From contig NC_088170.1 of assembly GCF_028769735.1 (NCBI RefSeq), positions 66,937,085 to 67,001,084 of the forward strand: a stretch of DNA of 64,000 nt, written 5' to 3'. The position numbers and the translations under genes are program-made. Positions 13,560 through 24,638 of the stretch are shown here, piece after piece (position 1 is the stretch's first letter; every line of letters begins with the position of its first letter). Source of the stretch: Zonotrichia leucophrys gambelii (taxonomy: Eukaryota > Chordata > Aves > Passeriformes > Passerellidae). The notes beneath the pieces were generated by a model. That model had not been told where the DNA came from, ran no database searches, and was given only the letters and a program-made list of their open reading frames with translations.

Positions 13560-13950
13560 CTGATTAATTTTCTTTTGACACATTGTTTGCCTAATGCTTT
13601 ATTGGAATAGGATAACATTTGCATGAACAAGAAATCCACGAACATGGGCTTTTAATAATCAAACTGCTAACTTAAGTGTCATAGCAGTGTTTGGGTGATT
13701 AATGAAAGGTGTTTATAGCACCACTTATTCTGTTTCATTTCAGCAACTGTGCAAAACTCCTTACAGAGTGTATGACGTTGCTCCCTTTATAGAGCAGTCT
13801 CCATATGTTCATTAAGGTGGAAAAAAATACAAAAGCTAAATGCAGGTGTCAGCTGAAACCTGCAGAGGATCACTGCTTCATTGGTTTGTGCTTTCTTCTT
13901 TGATTTGCAATTAACATATTTCAGGACTTCAGACATGTTTTGCCTGTTGT
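13560..13950. promoter_or_regulatory. Candidate conserved noncoding element
   Basis: Repeat-free stretch with TGATTAATTTTC, TTTGCATGAAC, TTTTAATAATCAAAC, GGTGATTAATGAAAGG and TTTGCAATTAACAT. These are homeodomain and octamer-like cores spaced over about 400 bp. Enhancer-like composition is the only evidence. Confidence 0.22.
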
Positions 13951-16900
13951 CCCTGGGGTACCATCGTTCCCTTTGTGTGGTTTGATTTCTTTCTTCCTTT
14001 TTATTTTTTGCTTTTTAAGTATTACATTTTTACTGACACAAAGAAAGATATCAGAGGGCAGAAAATATTCTTGTGCATCTACCTGCCACGGGATTGCATA
14101 CTAGGATATTTGCTTCTTCCCTACTTTTTTTTTTTTTTTTTAAATCACACAGTTGTCTTAATGCTGAGGACCTGAAATCCCATAGGAAGACCATCTTAAA
14201 TAAGGAAATAAGGAATCAAAACAATTCAGGCTTCTCATCACAGCTGTGAATTGAAAAATAAGCACACACCATGTTCACTCCCCTAACTGAGACACTTTCT
14301 GGAGACTGTATTTAATGATGAAATGTAGCAGGTTTTTACATTTGCATGGTAAATAATGAGCTGCATTACATGAGACTGAACTACTGCAGCCATCCTGAGA
14401 GAATGCAGTATGGCAAAGTTTCAGAAAATCTCTGTCTGCGCTTCCTCCCTCTTGTCTCCTTCCTTCTGTTGCCTCCTCTCCTCTCTTGGCCACCTTTGCA
14501 ACAAAGGAGTGAGCAATATTAATTTGGTGGGGCTTCCTCCCTGATTTGCAAAGTTAAGAACCAAAGAAAACAGCTTAAAAACCATCTTCTGTGGAGGACT
14601 CCAATTTCTTATGGTCACAAGAGTGGGTGGTGAGAAAAGGTGATGTCTGGGCAGAGCTACCACAGGTCATTCTTTCTATCCTCAAGCCAGCCAGAAATCC
14701 AGATGAGAAACTGCTTTTGCATATTGGCAACCCTTGTGTTGGTATTTGAAAGGAGGCAGTTGTCATGCTTAGCATTTGCATGTTCAGAAGCTAGTGCTCC
14801 TACTCAGAGGGGGAGGTTAGTCATTCAAAATCCTGGGGAGAGGGGGAAAACTGGTTTACATTTACAGGAGCCAATGTACCAACCAGAAAACATGGAAACA
14901 GAGAGATAGGGATAGATGCCATGGGTGAGTGAAGACATTTTTTCAGGATTCAGTGTTATCTCACAGACTTTCTACATCCCATGCTGTTTATGCCAGTATA
15001 AATGTCAGTACAGTAAAAGGATGCATCATCCATTTCTTGGACATGATAATATCAGCAGGGCTCATTTCTGTGTTCTTCACATGGCTTCCTTTTGAAGGTG
15101 CCTGCCTCAGATTTTCAATATCAGTTTCATCTATAAATATGGGACTGCATTACACACTCTCTTGTGTGTACATATCCTTTAATTCTTTTACCATTCAGCT
15201 AAATTAATTGTTATGATCAAGAAAGGGAATCATAAGAATTGTCCTCCTGTTTTCACTCTCAGGCTATTTCCTTATCCAGTATAATCCTAGATCTTCCTTA
15301 AAATATTAAAGAAACTGACACTTGTTATAGAAATGATGAGCTACCCCTTTCTGAAACACCCCTTTTCTATCTCCTAACTGTTAGCTGATTTAAGTACTGA
15401 AGTTTCTAAGATGCTAAATTTGCTTCGACCATTACTGTTATTGCTGAGGAGGTAAGAATTATTATTCCAGCTGTTTTTTACACCTGATGTATAAGATCCT
15501 CCCCAATAAAATTATTAGGCTCCTTATCATAGTTCAGGTGAGAGATCTGCATGGTAAACAGTTGAGATTTCATTGGACTGGTATATCTGTGAAGAGCTGC
15601 TTGTGTCAAAAGGGCCTAGGTACAAATACTGGGAATTTTCATTCATCCAGAGAGAGTCCAGCCCATAAAATAAAAGATATCTGAGCCTGGTTATTCTCTT
15701 CTTCTCAGCTTATCAGCAACAAACTTTACACATGATAGATGCATAGATGGCATAAAATGCTAAAGAATGAACTGAGCTCATTTTCCTCTTGAGGATCTTT
15801 CAAACTAGGAACTTTGAGCATAGCCAGATAAGAAATTATAGATTCCTTATTGGATCTCTAATGAGTTGCTGTCCCTCTAATTGTTTATGCTTATTTTCAT
15901 CTAATATCCTATTTGAAAACATTTGACTGATTGCTCAAATCTTTCCATTTTCTTCTATCTGGCTAGGTAAGGAAAGTGGGATTGGAAACAGAGATAGAAA
16001 ACCCTGCAAGTTTGTTTTTAGGCTATCTTTACTTTGGGGCAGACCTTGTTGGTGAATGACAGCTGCTGTTACAGCAGCTCAAAAGTACAGAACATCCCTT
16101 TACATAGCAATGTCTTAAACAGATTTCAGAAATGTTATTTGCAGGGAATAGTGTAAGCCTGGGTGTGCTCAGCTGTCTGTATCACACTTTTCCTCTTTAA
16201 AAGCAGTATTTAAACACACTGTGGCCAGAGTAATTTATGGAGTAAACCTTGAAAAATTCTAAATCAGGATTAGTGTCTATTAACTCTATTAAGTTCTATT
16301 TGGCAGTCAACCAAAGTGTCAACTGAGCTCACATTCCTCTTTATCCAGTAACTAATACTGGAAAAGCCACATGTACAATATTAAGTGAAAAAAGGTGTCC
16401 AGGGTAATGCTGCAACTATCAGGCCAAATTCTCTGCTGGCATAACTCACAGTATTTCCAAGCCAGATCTTTCAGAACAACCTGCCTGTCTCAAATTAATT
16501 TTTTGTATTCTCTTTTTAATAAGCAACTTTCCAAGCAACGAGGGTTTTTTAGCTGCATGTCTCCTATTAAAGTCAATAGGAGCCATGTGGCTAAAACCCT
16601 ATGTGATGCTTGAATTTATTGGAAATTGGCATCTGCTGCTGAGAGCACTTCCATTGTTTGGCCTTCCTGCCCAATCATCACTTTCTGCCTGGCCATGCCG
16701 CTCCTTGTGCTCCTACTTGCTGGAATCTCCATGCCTAACCTTTCTATTCCTTCCCCAATATCCTTTCACACTAAAAATAAAAGTGCCTCCTCTGTGGAAT
16801 CATTAGTGCCTCACGCCCTTTTGTTTGGATTTTCTGTGCTCGGTCTCTTTGTTCAGCCTTGGCTGTTGCTGAACTTTGCTGTTGGCTGCTCTGAATCGCT

Positions 16901-17344
16901 GCATTGTTCGCACAATCACTGACGTTGGCGCGATCCCGCAGGATCTGGGTGGATGAAAGGTGCTCTGCACACAAAAGCCTGGCTCCTTTCAATTTCATTC
17001 TGAAATGATAGGGGTTAAAATACCTTCAAGTGGGTCTGATAGCGTCGCTTTACTGAAAAATGAGCTTCTAGCAGGTGTTACCAGTTATTACCTGGGAATT
17101 TCTTGCTTCCCTAAAACGATGTTATTCAGCTGGAAAGATGTTTCACTGCAGTTTCTCTGAGAAGTTTTAATCAGTGTGAATGTGGGCTGCAAAACCAACC
17201 CTTAGAGCACTGTTGTAGAATTTACTCACCAATAACTGAAAGCAGTGTATACTTTGTTAAAAATACCAAACCAACTTTTTGCTTGGTTCCCTATATATGT
17301 TATATGGACATGCATATGGAAAGTATTCTGATTTGTATGTTTCT
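13951..17344. other. Unique noncoding sequence
   Basis: Contains a T-run at about 14126-14141 and a small CpG group at 16888-16943 (six CpGs, including TTGGCGCGATCCCGCAGG). The overlapping frames around 16395-16998 run on both strands and show no known domain. No repeat was recognised. Confidence 0.45.
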
Positions 17345-17437
17345 CATAGAATTATAGAATGATTTGTGTTGGAAAGGACCCTGGAAATCATGGAGTTCCA
17401 ACCCCCCTGCCATGGGCAGGGACACCTTCTACCAGAC
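17345..17437 (-). mobile_element. CR1 LINE 3' fragment (left half of an inverted pair)
   Basis: Reverse-oriented CR1 tail: CATAGAATTATAGAATGATT, then GTTGGAAAGGACCCTGGAAA, TTCCAACCCCCCTGCCATGG and GGGACACCTTCTACCAGACC. It stops abruptly where a forward-oriented CR1 3' terminus begins (next feature), so two CR1 3' ends face outward. Confidence 0.9.
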
Positions 17438-17466
17438 CCAAACCCGAACCATTCTGTGATTCTGTT
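17438..17466 (+). mobile_element. CR1 3' terminal tail (right half of an inverted pair)
   Basis: AAACCCGAACCATTCTGTGA followed by TTCTG matches the sense-strand CR1 terminus. It directly abuts the antisense fragment to its left. The join could come from template switching, an inversion or two independent insertions. Confidence 0.75.
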
Positions 17467-18839
17467 CCATGGTTCAGTAATAAAGGTTTATTCTTCTCCA
17501 AAAAGTGTTTCTGAACATCTGAGTTAAAAAAAAAAAATTAATGGCAATCTATTAGAGTTTACAAACAGTTTTCAGAACACTGTGTAGGAAAATTGCTAAT
17601 GATTGAATCTGGGTGTTGTACAGCTGTACAATAAAGGGTAGATGCTGTCCATTATTTTAAAGAGAAAGTGTGTTTCAGATTCCTTCAGGTACTATATTTA
17701 AAAAAAAACCCAAAATCTTAGGATTGAAGGCAGCATTACTCTCGCAACTTGCTAGCCATTAGAGTAAAGATGAAGATTATCTTCAAGGAAGATCTTGAGG
17801 AGCAGTGGAGCACTGAATGAATACAGAACTCTTTTTGGGACAGTTATTGCTGAAAATCACATGTTTTAACATGGATGTACTACATGAGAAAACCTGCAGT
17901 GTTTCCCTGTAAGAAAATATTGCATTTTCTCAGGTTATTATAGACTGAAAAATCTTTAAAAATATATTATTTTTATTCATTGAGTGGCTTCAGTGCTTAT
18001 CTAGGGATCTCAGATCTTCAGAAGGTTATTTATCTATCAGAGGTTCATCACTTGTGGTGCAAATGTCAGTCCTTCTTTGCCCTCATTATTTGGGAGTGTG
18101 CTAAGATAAAAGGAGTCCTTTTCTCTTATGCCTCTTTCCTTCCCAGTCTTGCTTCTTTTACAACCAGAATAATATGAGTTAGTGGCAAATGCTGTGACCA
18201 TCTTTCAGGGTTTACCCTGAAAAAAATAGATTCACGTTCTTAATACATTTTCTTGGTAAGGCTGCTGCTGGCCAAGTGAAATTGCAAGTGTGTTTCCATT
18301 TGACAGGGTTTGGAATGACCTTTGCTCATTTTCCACAGGATTTTCTGTGGAACATTTACCGTAGCCATGTTTATCAAAGTAGTTTTTTTCAGATTTTCCA
18401 CTTTTTTGAAGTCCAGTGTTTGGCCTGAGAAATATTTTGGTCATAAACAAAAGACACCAGAAACTATCAAAGATAAATGTGTGAGATAAACGCATGCAGC
18501 AAAAGCGCTGATAGTATTATTAACATTTTGTAAAGGAAGGGTGGATCAGAAATGCGTTTTTGAAGAAAAATTAAGAAACTTTTCATTAAGAAAAATATTT
18601 TATCTGACATAAATATGACCTGAGCTAAATTTGAACTGCCCTGGAGAAAGCAAAAATCTGTGCCACACCGTGGGACATCCAAACTAAGCAATCCCCCAGA
18701 TAAAAGATTTAGCACAAAGTTAGTTTTAAACTAAAGAAGACCAGCACTTTAATCTTTTTGCTTGATTTCCCTTTCAAACACAGTCATCCATTTAGTTCCC
18801 TGCTGTCCTCATGAAGAATTTCCTCACGATGAAATCAGG
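17467..18839. other. Unique noncoding sequence
   Basis: Poly-A runs near 17528 and 17700. No gene or repeat family recognised. Confidence 0.45.
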
Positions 18840-19450
18840 GTTCGGAGATTTATTATGCAACGAGCAGAGCAGGTTCAAGCTGATAAAGGCTTCCTGGGTG
18901 AGTGAAGGATGCTTAATGCCAGGAAAGATACTCTTTTAATGTGAGGTTCTTGACCATTTATTACATAAAAATGTTAATCTGATAGTGTTTTTAATCTGCT
19001 TGTTATCAGCAGCGGCTGCTTGGTGTTAAAGACAAGATAAAAGGCAGAGCTGAAGAAGCAGATTTGGGGAGCACTCGCTCAGTTAACATGCTGGATGCAA
19101 CACACCTGCCTCCCATTTATCTGCTCTTCCAGAGTGAGGAGGAGAGGGATTAGGGCTGAGATAAGGCGCAGCTTGGTGGGCTGATTGGGCAGCGGAGTGC
19201 GCGCGCTGAAAGGACACTGCGCCGCAGATAAGCCGCGATAAACACCGGGACAGTCATTTCCCAGGAAGCTCTGCAGAGCAGAGGATTTGCTCTGCATGCC
19301 ATTTCGAGGGGTTCTCCGAAAGCAGAATGTTTAATCCTTCCTCGCCCCTCCACATCTCCCTCCCGCCTCACAACGACCTGCAGAATTTATGAAGCCAAAC
19401 TTCCTGCAGATTTTCCGTCCGTGGTGCGCCCTGGGCTCGTTCCAGCTAAT
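18840..19450. promoter_or_regulatory. CpG cluster with a GATA-motif array
   Basis: Seven WGATAR motifs, on either strand, fall within about 350 bp: 18881, 18980, 19003, 19035, 19117, 19159 and 19226. A related CGATAA is at 19236. The block from about 19190 to 19260 has roughly nine CpGs in 70 bp (GTGCGCGCGCTG, GCGCCGCAGATAAGCCGCGA), against very sparse CpG elsewhere. There is no repeat and no supported coding frame. It could be a GATA-factor enhancer or an unannotated promoter. Activity is inferred from motif density alone. Confidence 0.4.
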
Positions 19451-20430
19451 GTATGGGCTGGTCCTCCCCGTGAAATCTTGGCAGGGAAGAGACACTGTGA
19501 TTAGTCCTGCCTTTTGTGCGTGCAAAACCAATTGCTGTTGTAAAATAGAGAGTGGCTGTCAAACTGGGCTCAAGTCTCTCATGGACTCAGGAGTTATTGG
19601 TGGCCTGGAGGACAAGCACTGTAATAATATAAACCTTGTATTCTGAGAAGACCAAGATAAAAGTTATCTTTGTCTACAAGACAAAAATACAAACTTCTTC
19701 TTGCAGGATTTGGCTCAGCAGTAAAGTTTTCATATCTGAGTTGACACAAATATTTGCAATCAGTCAAGTAGCTGGATAGCAAAGAGCTTGCCCATTTCAG
19801 AAAATGTGGGGGATTAAAATCAGTGACCCCAGGATGAAGCTATGACCAGTCCAAGGTTTTCTTGCCTGAGGAAACACGAACTCATTTCCAGCAGTGAATC
19901 CCACATATTTCCCACAATCTAGTGGACTACCATAGCAACCAGCCACATTTTTATGTTGGGATGATCTGCTTTTTGCCCAAAAGAGATATTAACAGTTATC
20001 ATTTCTGTTGAAATCAATTAAAAAAATCTTCTTTGGAAATGCAAACTCACACTGCTGAGAAACTTCCAGCAACGTCGTGGGCTGATGCTAAGTTCACACA
20101 GCATTTGGTCTGAATGGGTACAGCCTGTGCAGGCACAAGCACACTGTGTTACTGTGACTTCAGCAGGAGCCATGGATGCACAAGCTGGGCGCATCCAGGA
20201 GCAACCTACACTTTAGGCAAATAAAGCACTTGAAATGACTTTGAAGTGAACAGGCTGAAGTCTGCACATGCTTTGGTGTAGCGTGGGTGTGGACTGGTCA
20301 GTCACAGGTGAATGGATGGAGCTGCACGGATGCTGTGCATGTGCTGCCCAACATCTCCTACTCAATGGATTACCAGAAATCCTGAATCACACCCTGTAGC
20401 CAAGTGGGATTTCTCTATCTTTGAGCTGTT
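19451..20430. other. Unique noncoding sequence
   Basis: No gene is supported. A TGACTTCAGCAGGAGC motif near 20156 weakly resembles the ancient sauropsid repeat seen at 33244 and 35565, but it is too short to call. Confidence 0.4.
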
Positions 20431-20523
20431 GTGTAGTGGCAGTTGTCCTTGCTCATGGCAGGGGGGTTGGAAAAAATGAAATTTAAAATCCCTTCCAAAC
20501 CAAACTGTTCTGGGATTCTATCC
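20431..20523 (+). mobile_element. CR1 LINE 3' end
   Basis: Forward CR1 terminus: GTGTAGTGGCAGTTGTCC, then CTCATGGCAGGGGGGTTGG, CCCTTCCAAACCAAACTGTT and CTGGGATTCTA. About 90 bp, 5'-truncated and moderately diverged. Confidence 0.9.
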
Positions 20524-21132
20524 ACATATGATAAACCCAAGGGACATACATATTAACAATCCTACATCATAGGCATTTATGTTTATGAAGGAAACAATGG
20601 TTAGAGTGAACAAAACTCCCAAAGGCAGAACAAAACAAATGAAAAATCAAGTGCTTGTTGTTGCTTAATCAGACATTCACTTGCTGATCCACTCAACTGC
20701 ATTTAAAAATGAGTGTGTGCTGGGGAGCTGTGTAGCTATGTATTCAGAGCATCCAAATTCTACATTTCCCACAAAAGCAATATTGCAGAAGGGTTCACCA
20801 AAGGAACTGGGCAATACATTGATGTAAAGACTGTTTAAATTAGGGTTTTCTCTTGAATTCAAATCTGGAAGCTCATTGCTCAAGCACCAGATAGAGAAGC
20901 CTCCATTGATGCTGATTTTAGGTAGAGAATTTCAATCTTTTCTCCTCACCAGCTGAGGAACCATGTTTCTAGACAGGATGTGATCACTGCTAAACTGATC
21001 TCTAGTTGATCTGAAGACTTAAAGTCCTGCCATATTAATGGAATCTTGGGAAACCAAATAAGTTTCTAATAGTCACAGCACAGAGCTGTGCAAGGAGTAT
21101 TTTGATGATGCTCTCAGGCACATGGCGTGATT
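20524..21132. other. Unique noncoding sequence
   Basis: No gene, repeat or RNA recognised between two CR1 tails of the same orientation. Confidence 0.45.
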
Positions 21133-21212
21133 CTTGGGCTTGTCCTGTGCAGAGCCAGTAGTTGGACTGATCCTCGTCCAACTCAGAATATTCTGATTCT
21201 GTGATTCTACCA
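21133..21212 (+). mobile_element. CR1 3' end (CR1-X-like subfamily)
   Basis: GGGCTTGTCCTGTGCAGAGC, AGTAGTTGGACTGATCCTCG, CCAACTCAGAATATTCTG and GATTCTGTGATTCTA match the CR1 subtype whose tail also forms the 3' part of the SINE at 36545-36666. No tRNA-like head is visible upstream, so it is called a CR1 fragment rather than a SINE. Confidence 0.85.
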
Positions 21213-23217
21213 TGGGTACCAACCTCTGGTCTGAGGCAAAGGACTAACAAGATTGATGATTAGAAAACAAACTGGAAAATGTCCAATTCTGACCTCCTAA
21301 AGATTATCTCAGCTATATTCCCTCCCCAGGCAGCCACCTGAATAAAGAGTCTACCAGACACTAAATGGGTTAAAGTTGCTGGGGCAGCAGAAGTACTTTG
21401 TATGACAGAAACATTGGTCCCTCTGAGTTAATGGAGGCTCTGAGCAGATGGATCCCAACTGATCTCTAGTGGCAGGACCCAGGGAGGAGAGAAGAAGCAG
21501 AAAAGCAGTCACAGCCACAAAGTCCATGGCTTCATACATCAAGTTCTACATCCAAAAGCAAATTGGAAGTCTGTGCAAGCTGCAGTGAATTGGAGTAACG
21601 TGTGTTGTTCGCCAGTTCTGCTAAGTAAGCAATCAATATATTTACTCCCTGGATAGAATACAATTTTGCTGTTGTGACAGTGCTACTTCTACTACTCTGT
21701 GAAGAAAAATGACTCCATGGAGTCCGTGATCCCTATCTGGTCTGAGCCTCCACTCTCTGGAAGATATTTTTAAAGATAACCGAAAATCATAAAGAACATT
21801 TGCGCTGCACCAAAGCCAAGAAATTCAGACACACAATAGAATTCAATGGCGGGTGATTAGCCCAGCCTATTTCACTGAGATACTGCCAAGTCATCTGGAT
21901 GGTTTCAGCAGCCATGCAGCACTTCTGCAATCCTTACATGTAGCAGACAATTGCCAGTGGATTCAGATGAAATTCAGCTTCTTGCTGAATTTTGCTTCAT
22001 ATGGTTTTTAAAGGAAAAACTTATGTTGTCAGGTTTTTGTTGTTGCTTGTTTGCCATTTTGTTTTCGTTTTTGCTGTTCATGCTTATTCAGGTTATCTGG
22101 CTGTATTTGAATGTTCTGAATGCAAATTTATCTACTCACAGAGCTCAGGCTCAAGCAAATCAGCAGATAGCAGTCACAAGATACTCTTCTATCTCATTAG
22201 CAATGGAGAAGGGAAAGAAGAAAGGAAGGTGGGAGTCATGAGGAATGGACTTAGAGCTTGAATTGAAAAGAAATCATGGTGATGAGACATGTTCTTGCAA
22301 GCCTACATCTTGGATAGGAATTTTCTGCATCCATTGTAGAATACTATGGGAAGATGAGAGAAACAGAAGAGGAGAATAAATTTGCTGGGAACCTCTTTAA
22401 GGACTTTGTAAAATCACAGCAAAACCAGCCTAAAGAAATAGTCTAGTTTTTTGACCATTTCCGTTTGTTATTGGGAGATTAATGAGAAGAGTTTGAAGCA
22501 GAAGATTAATGCGGTCTATTCTTATAACCTGCTCCCTTCCTCATAAATCTCCCATTATTTCATATGCACTAAGCAGCATGTTGCTTCACCTTCTCTGAGA
22601 CACGAGTCCACCAAGAGATCTCTTTCATTTGCCCCCCTGTACTTCCCAGAAGTATAGGGGAGCAAATGAATGAGATTTGAGTATTTATGTCCCCTACTTA
22701 AATAATACCTACACCTCTCCCAGCTGATACCCTCTTCTCCTTTGGCAATGCCTCACCACTACTAATGAACAGAGACCAAGAAAAGAAAAAAAATTAGACT
22801 CATGAAAGTATCGGGATCAACTCCTGAGAGTACAGATATTTAAATCCAGTGTGGACATCAATCGAAATTGTACAAAATTAATAAGTTTGATTTTTGCTTC
22901 TCTCTCACTGGTAAATTTTGTACTTAATTTTCTCCTTTTCGTCTTGAGAAGGATAGATTTACTGTTCTTTCTTTCTAGATCTCTTGCTCTAAAGGAGTCC
23001 ATGAGGTAATGTCACAGATGGCTACCACCACCCCAGCTGCCAAAGGGAAAAATCCCACAAGAGGAAGAGCTGACAGCCCAGGTGGACTCTCCTGTGCTTG
23101 AACTTCAGCGCTGCAATTATAGCCCAAATACAGAGGAGAGGAGACACTAAACACCTCATCTCTCTAAACACCTCATCACTGCATTCCCACAGCGTGCCTG
23201 GGAGAAGAAATCATAGC
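21213..23217. other. Unique noncoding sequence
   Basis: No gene supported. It holds the hairpin at 22624-22670, and a 17-bp tandem duplication containing CTAAACACCTCATC at 23147-23177. Overlapping forward frames at 21951-22261 show no domain. Confidence 0.45.
22624..22670. repeat. Near-perfect 21-bp-arm inverted repeat (hairpin)
   Basis: Arms 22624-22644 and 22650-22670 flank a 5-base loop CCCAG. Nineteen of 21 positions pair, and each mismatch becomes a G-U wobble in one of the two transcript orientations. It is shorter than a usual pre-miRNA. It may be the core of a small inverted-repeat element or a structured regulatory site. Confidence 0.85.
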
Positions 23218-23338
23218 TGCATTTTGATGTTATACAAAGATAAAGAACCAGCTAGATGAAGTGATTTATTAAGGGTCACTCAGAACATCTCTAGTTGAAT
23301 CAGAAACAGAGCTTCAGTACCTGGAGCTCTGTTCCAGT
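23218..23338 (-). mobile_element. MIR-like ancient SINE relic
   Basis: The order ATTTTGATGTTATACAAAG, GATGAAGTGATTTATTAAGG, GTCACTCAGAACATCT, AATCAGAAACAGAGCTT resembles the antisense MIR series: fall-off of the C/T-rich end, TTAAGTGACTTGCCCAAGG, GTCACACAG, then a GGCAGAGC-type block. Strongly diverged. The call rests on block order, not on an alignment. Confidence 0.4.
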
Positions 23339-24451
23339 TAACAGTTGTATCTGCCCAGGTGACAGACTACGCTTTCACTCCACAGAATAACAAAATCAAC
23401 TCTCCTGAATACACCCTGTTAGAAATGTTGTCCCCTGTAGCAAGATTGCAAGAGATTCACAAGCCTCCTACGTGCACAGAGACCAGAACAACCCTGCCAA
23501 ATGCTGTCCTAAATTATTCTTGTGTAAAATTCATTGGGTACAAAACAGGAATAGTAGAAAAGGCGGAAGGAGATGAGCTGTTCTTGAAAGTTTTTTCTTA
23601 TTATGCAAACACAGAGTCCAAAGATTTTCCAGGGAATTGTTGTGTTAAATAGCCACAGTTGTAAATGGTGAATTCATAAATGAATACAAATGTGTAGCTG
23701 TCATAACTGGCAGATGACACTTCCTGAAGGATAAGCTTGTACTCTTCCCCAGCGAAGGCGGCATGCAAGAGTTTCATCTCCTGAGACTTCTAATGTACAA
23801 ATTCTTTGGCAATTCCTCCTAAGGCGGAACTGTTTTTAATTTAGAAGACGTCAACCTACTTGTACTACTGGGAGAAATTAATAAGCCAAGGATGCAGGTT
23901 GGCTGTACTGTAATACTGAGTGGATATGTCTCCATTAATTGCAGGATTGCCTGTGCTCACTTAAAAGCTGTTCTGTCTCAGAGCTTGATCGTGTTGTCTG
24001 TGCTCAGATAGAATTCCCTCGAGCTTCTAACACCTTTCCTGCTGCTGACCCCTCAGGGGTGGGTTTGTTTCATGTCTGCATGCTTCTACACATGCTGAAC
24101 TATATATTTCTTCTCTCTGTATGGCACAGATATGAATATAGATGTCCATATGTCCTCTAATACTGAGCTGTGTTTCTCTAATCTGTCCTAGACTTTTAGA
24201 GAGGCAATTAAAGTAAAGAGAATCTAAAAGTCATATTCGACCTGGGTTATAAACAAGTGCTTGGATTTGTATTTTCACTTGTTTGCTATAACCAGGCTCT
24301 ACATGGGGCATCACCAAAACCAACTTTCTCTCCTGAACAGACATGGGCACTTCATGTTGCCTGAATTCACCCTTGGTAAATGGGGCAGAGTAAGTCTGTG
24401 ACAAACAAAAAAAATGAACAAAAACAGCCAATGAAAGATAACAAAAAACCC
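23339..24451. other. Unique noncoding sequence
   Basis: The forward frame at 23359-23652 (97 codons) has no recognisable domain. The region just left of the pentanucleotide array is A-rich. Confidence 0.45.
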
Positions 24452-24638
24452 GGAAAGGAAAGGAAAGGAAAGGAAAGGAAAGGAAAGGAAAGGAAAGGAA
24501 AGGAAAGGAAAGGAAAGGAAAGGAAAGGAAAGGAAAGGAAAGGAAAGGAAAGGAAAGGAAAGGAAAGGAAAGGAAAGGAAAGGAAAGGAAAGGAAAGGAA
24601 AGGAAAGGAAAGGAAAGGAAAGGAAAGGAAAGGAAAGG
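24452..24638. repeat. (GGAAA)n pentanucleotide microsatellite, about 37 copies
   Basis: 187 bp of GGAAA units with no interruption that I can find. The unit length is not a multiple of three and no phase contains a stop, so several frames stay open across it (Lys/Gly/Glu/Arg repeats on plus, Leu/Ser/Phe/Pro repeats on minus). These frames are artefacts. An uninterrupted array of this length is expected to be length-polymorphic. Confidence 0.97.

Noticed and set aside
16626..16922. Hydrophobic 98-codon frame resembling a membrane protein
   Set aside because: T-rich second codon positions in pyrimidine-rich DNA give hydrophobic residues by chance. Three overlapping frames are equally open.
20154..20196. 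Ancient repeat-like TGACTTCAGCAGGAGC
   Set aside because: Too short, with no second block of the family nearby.
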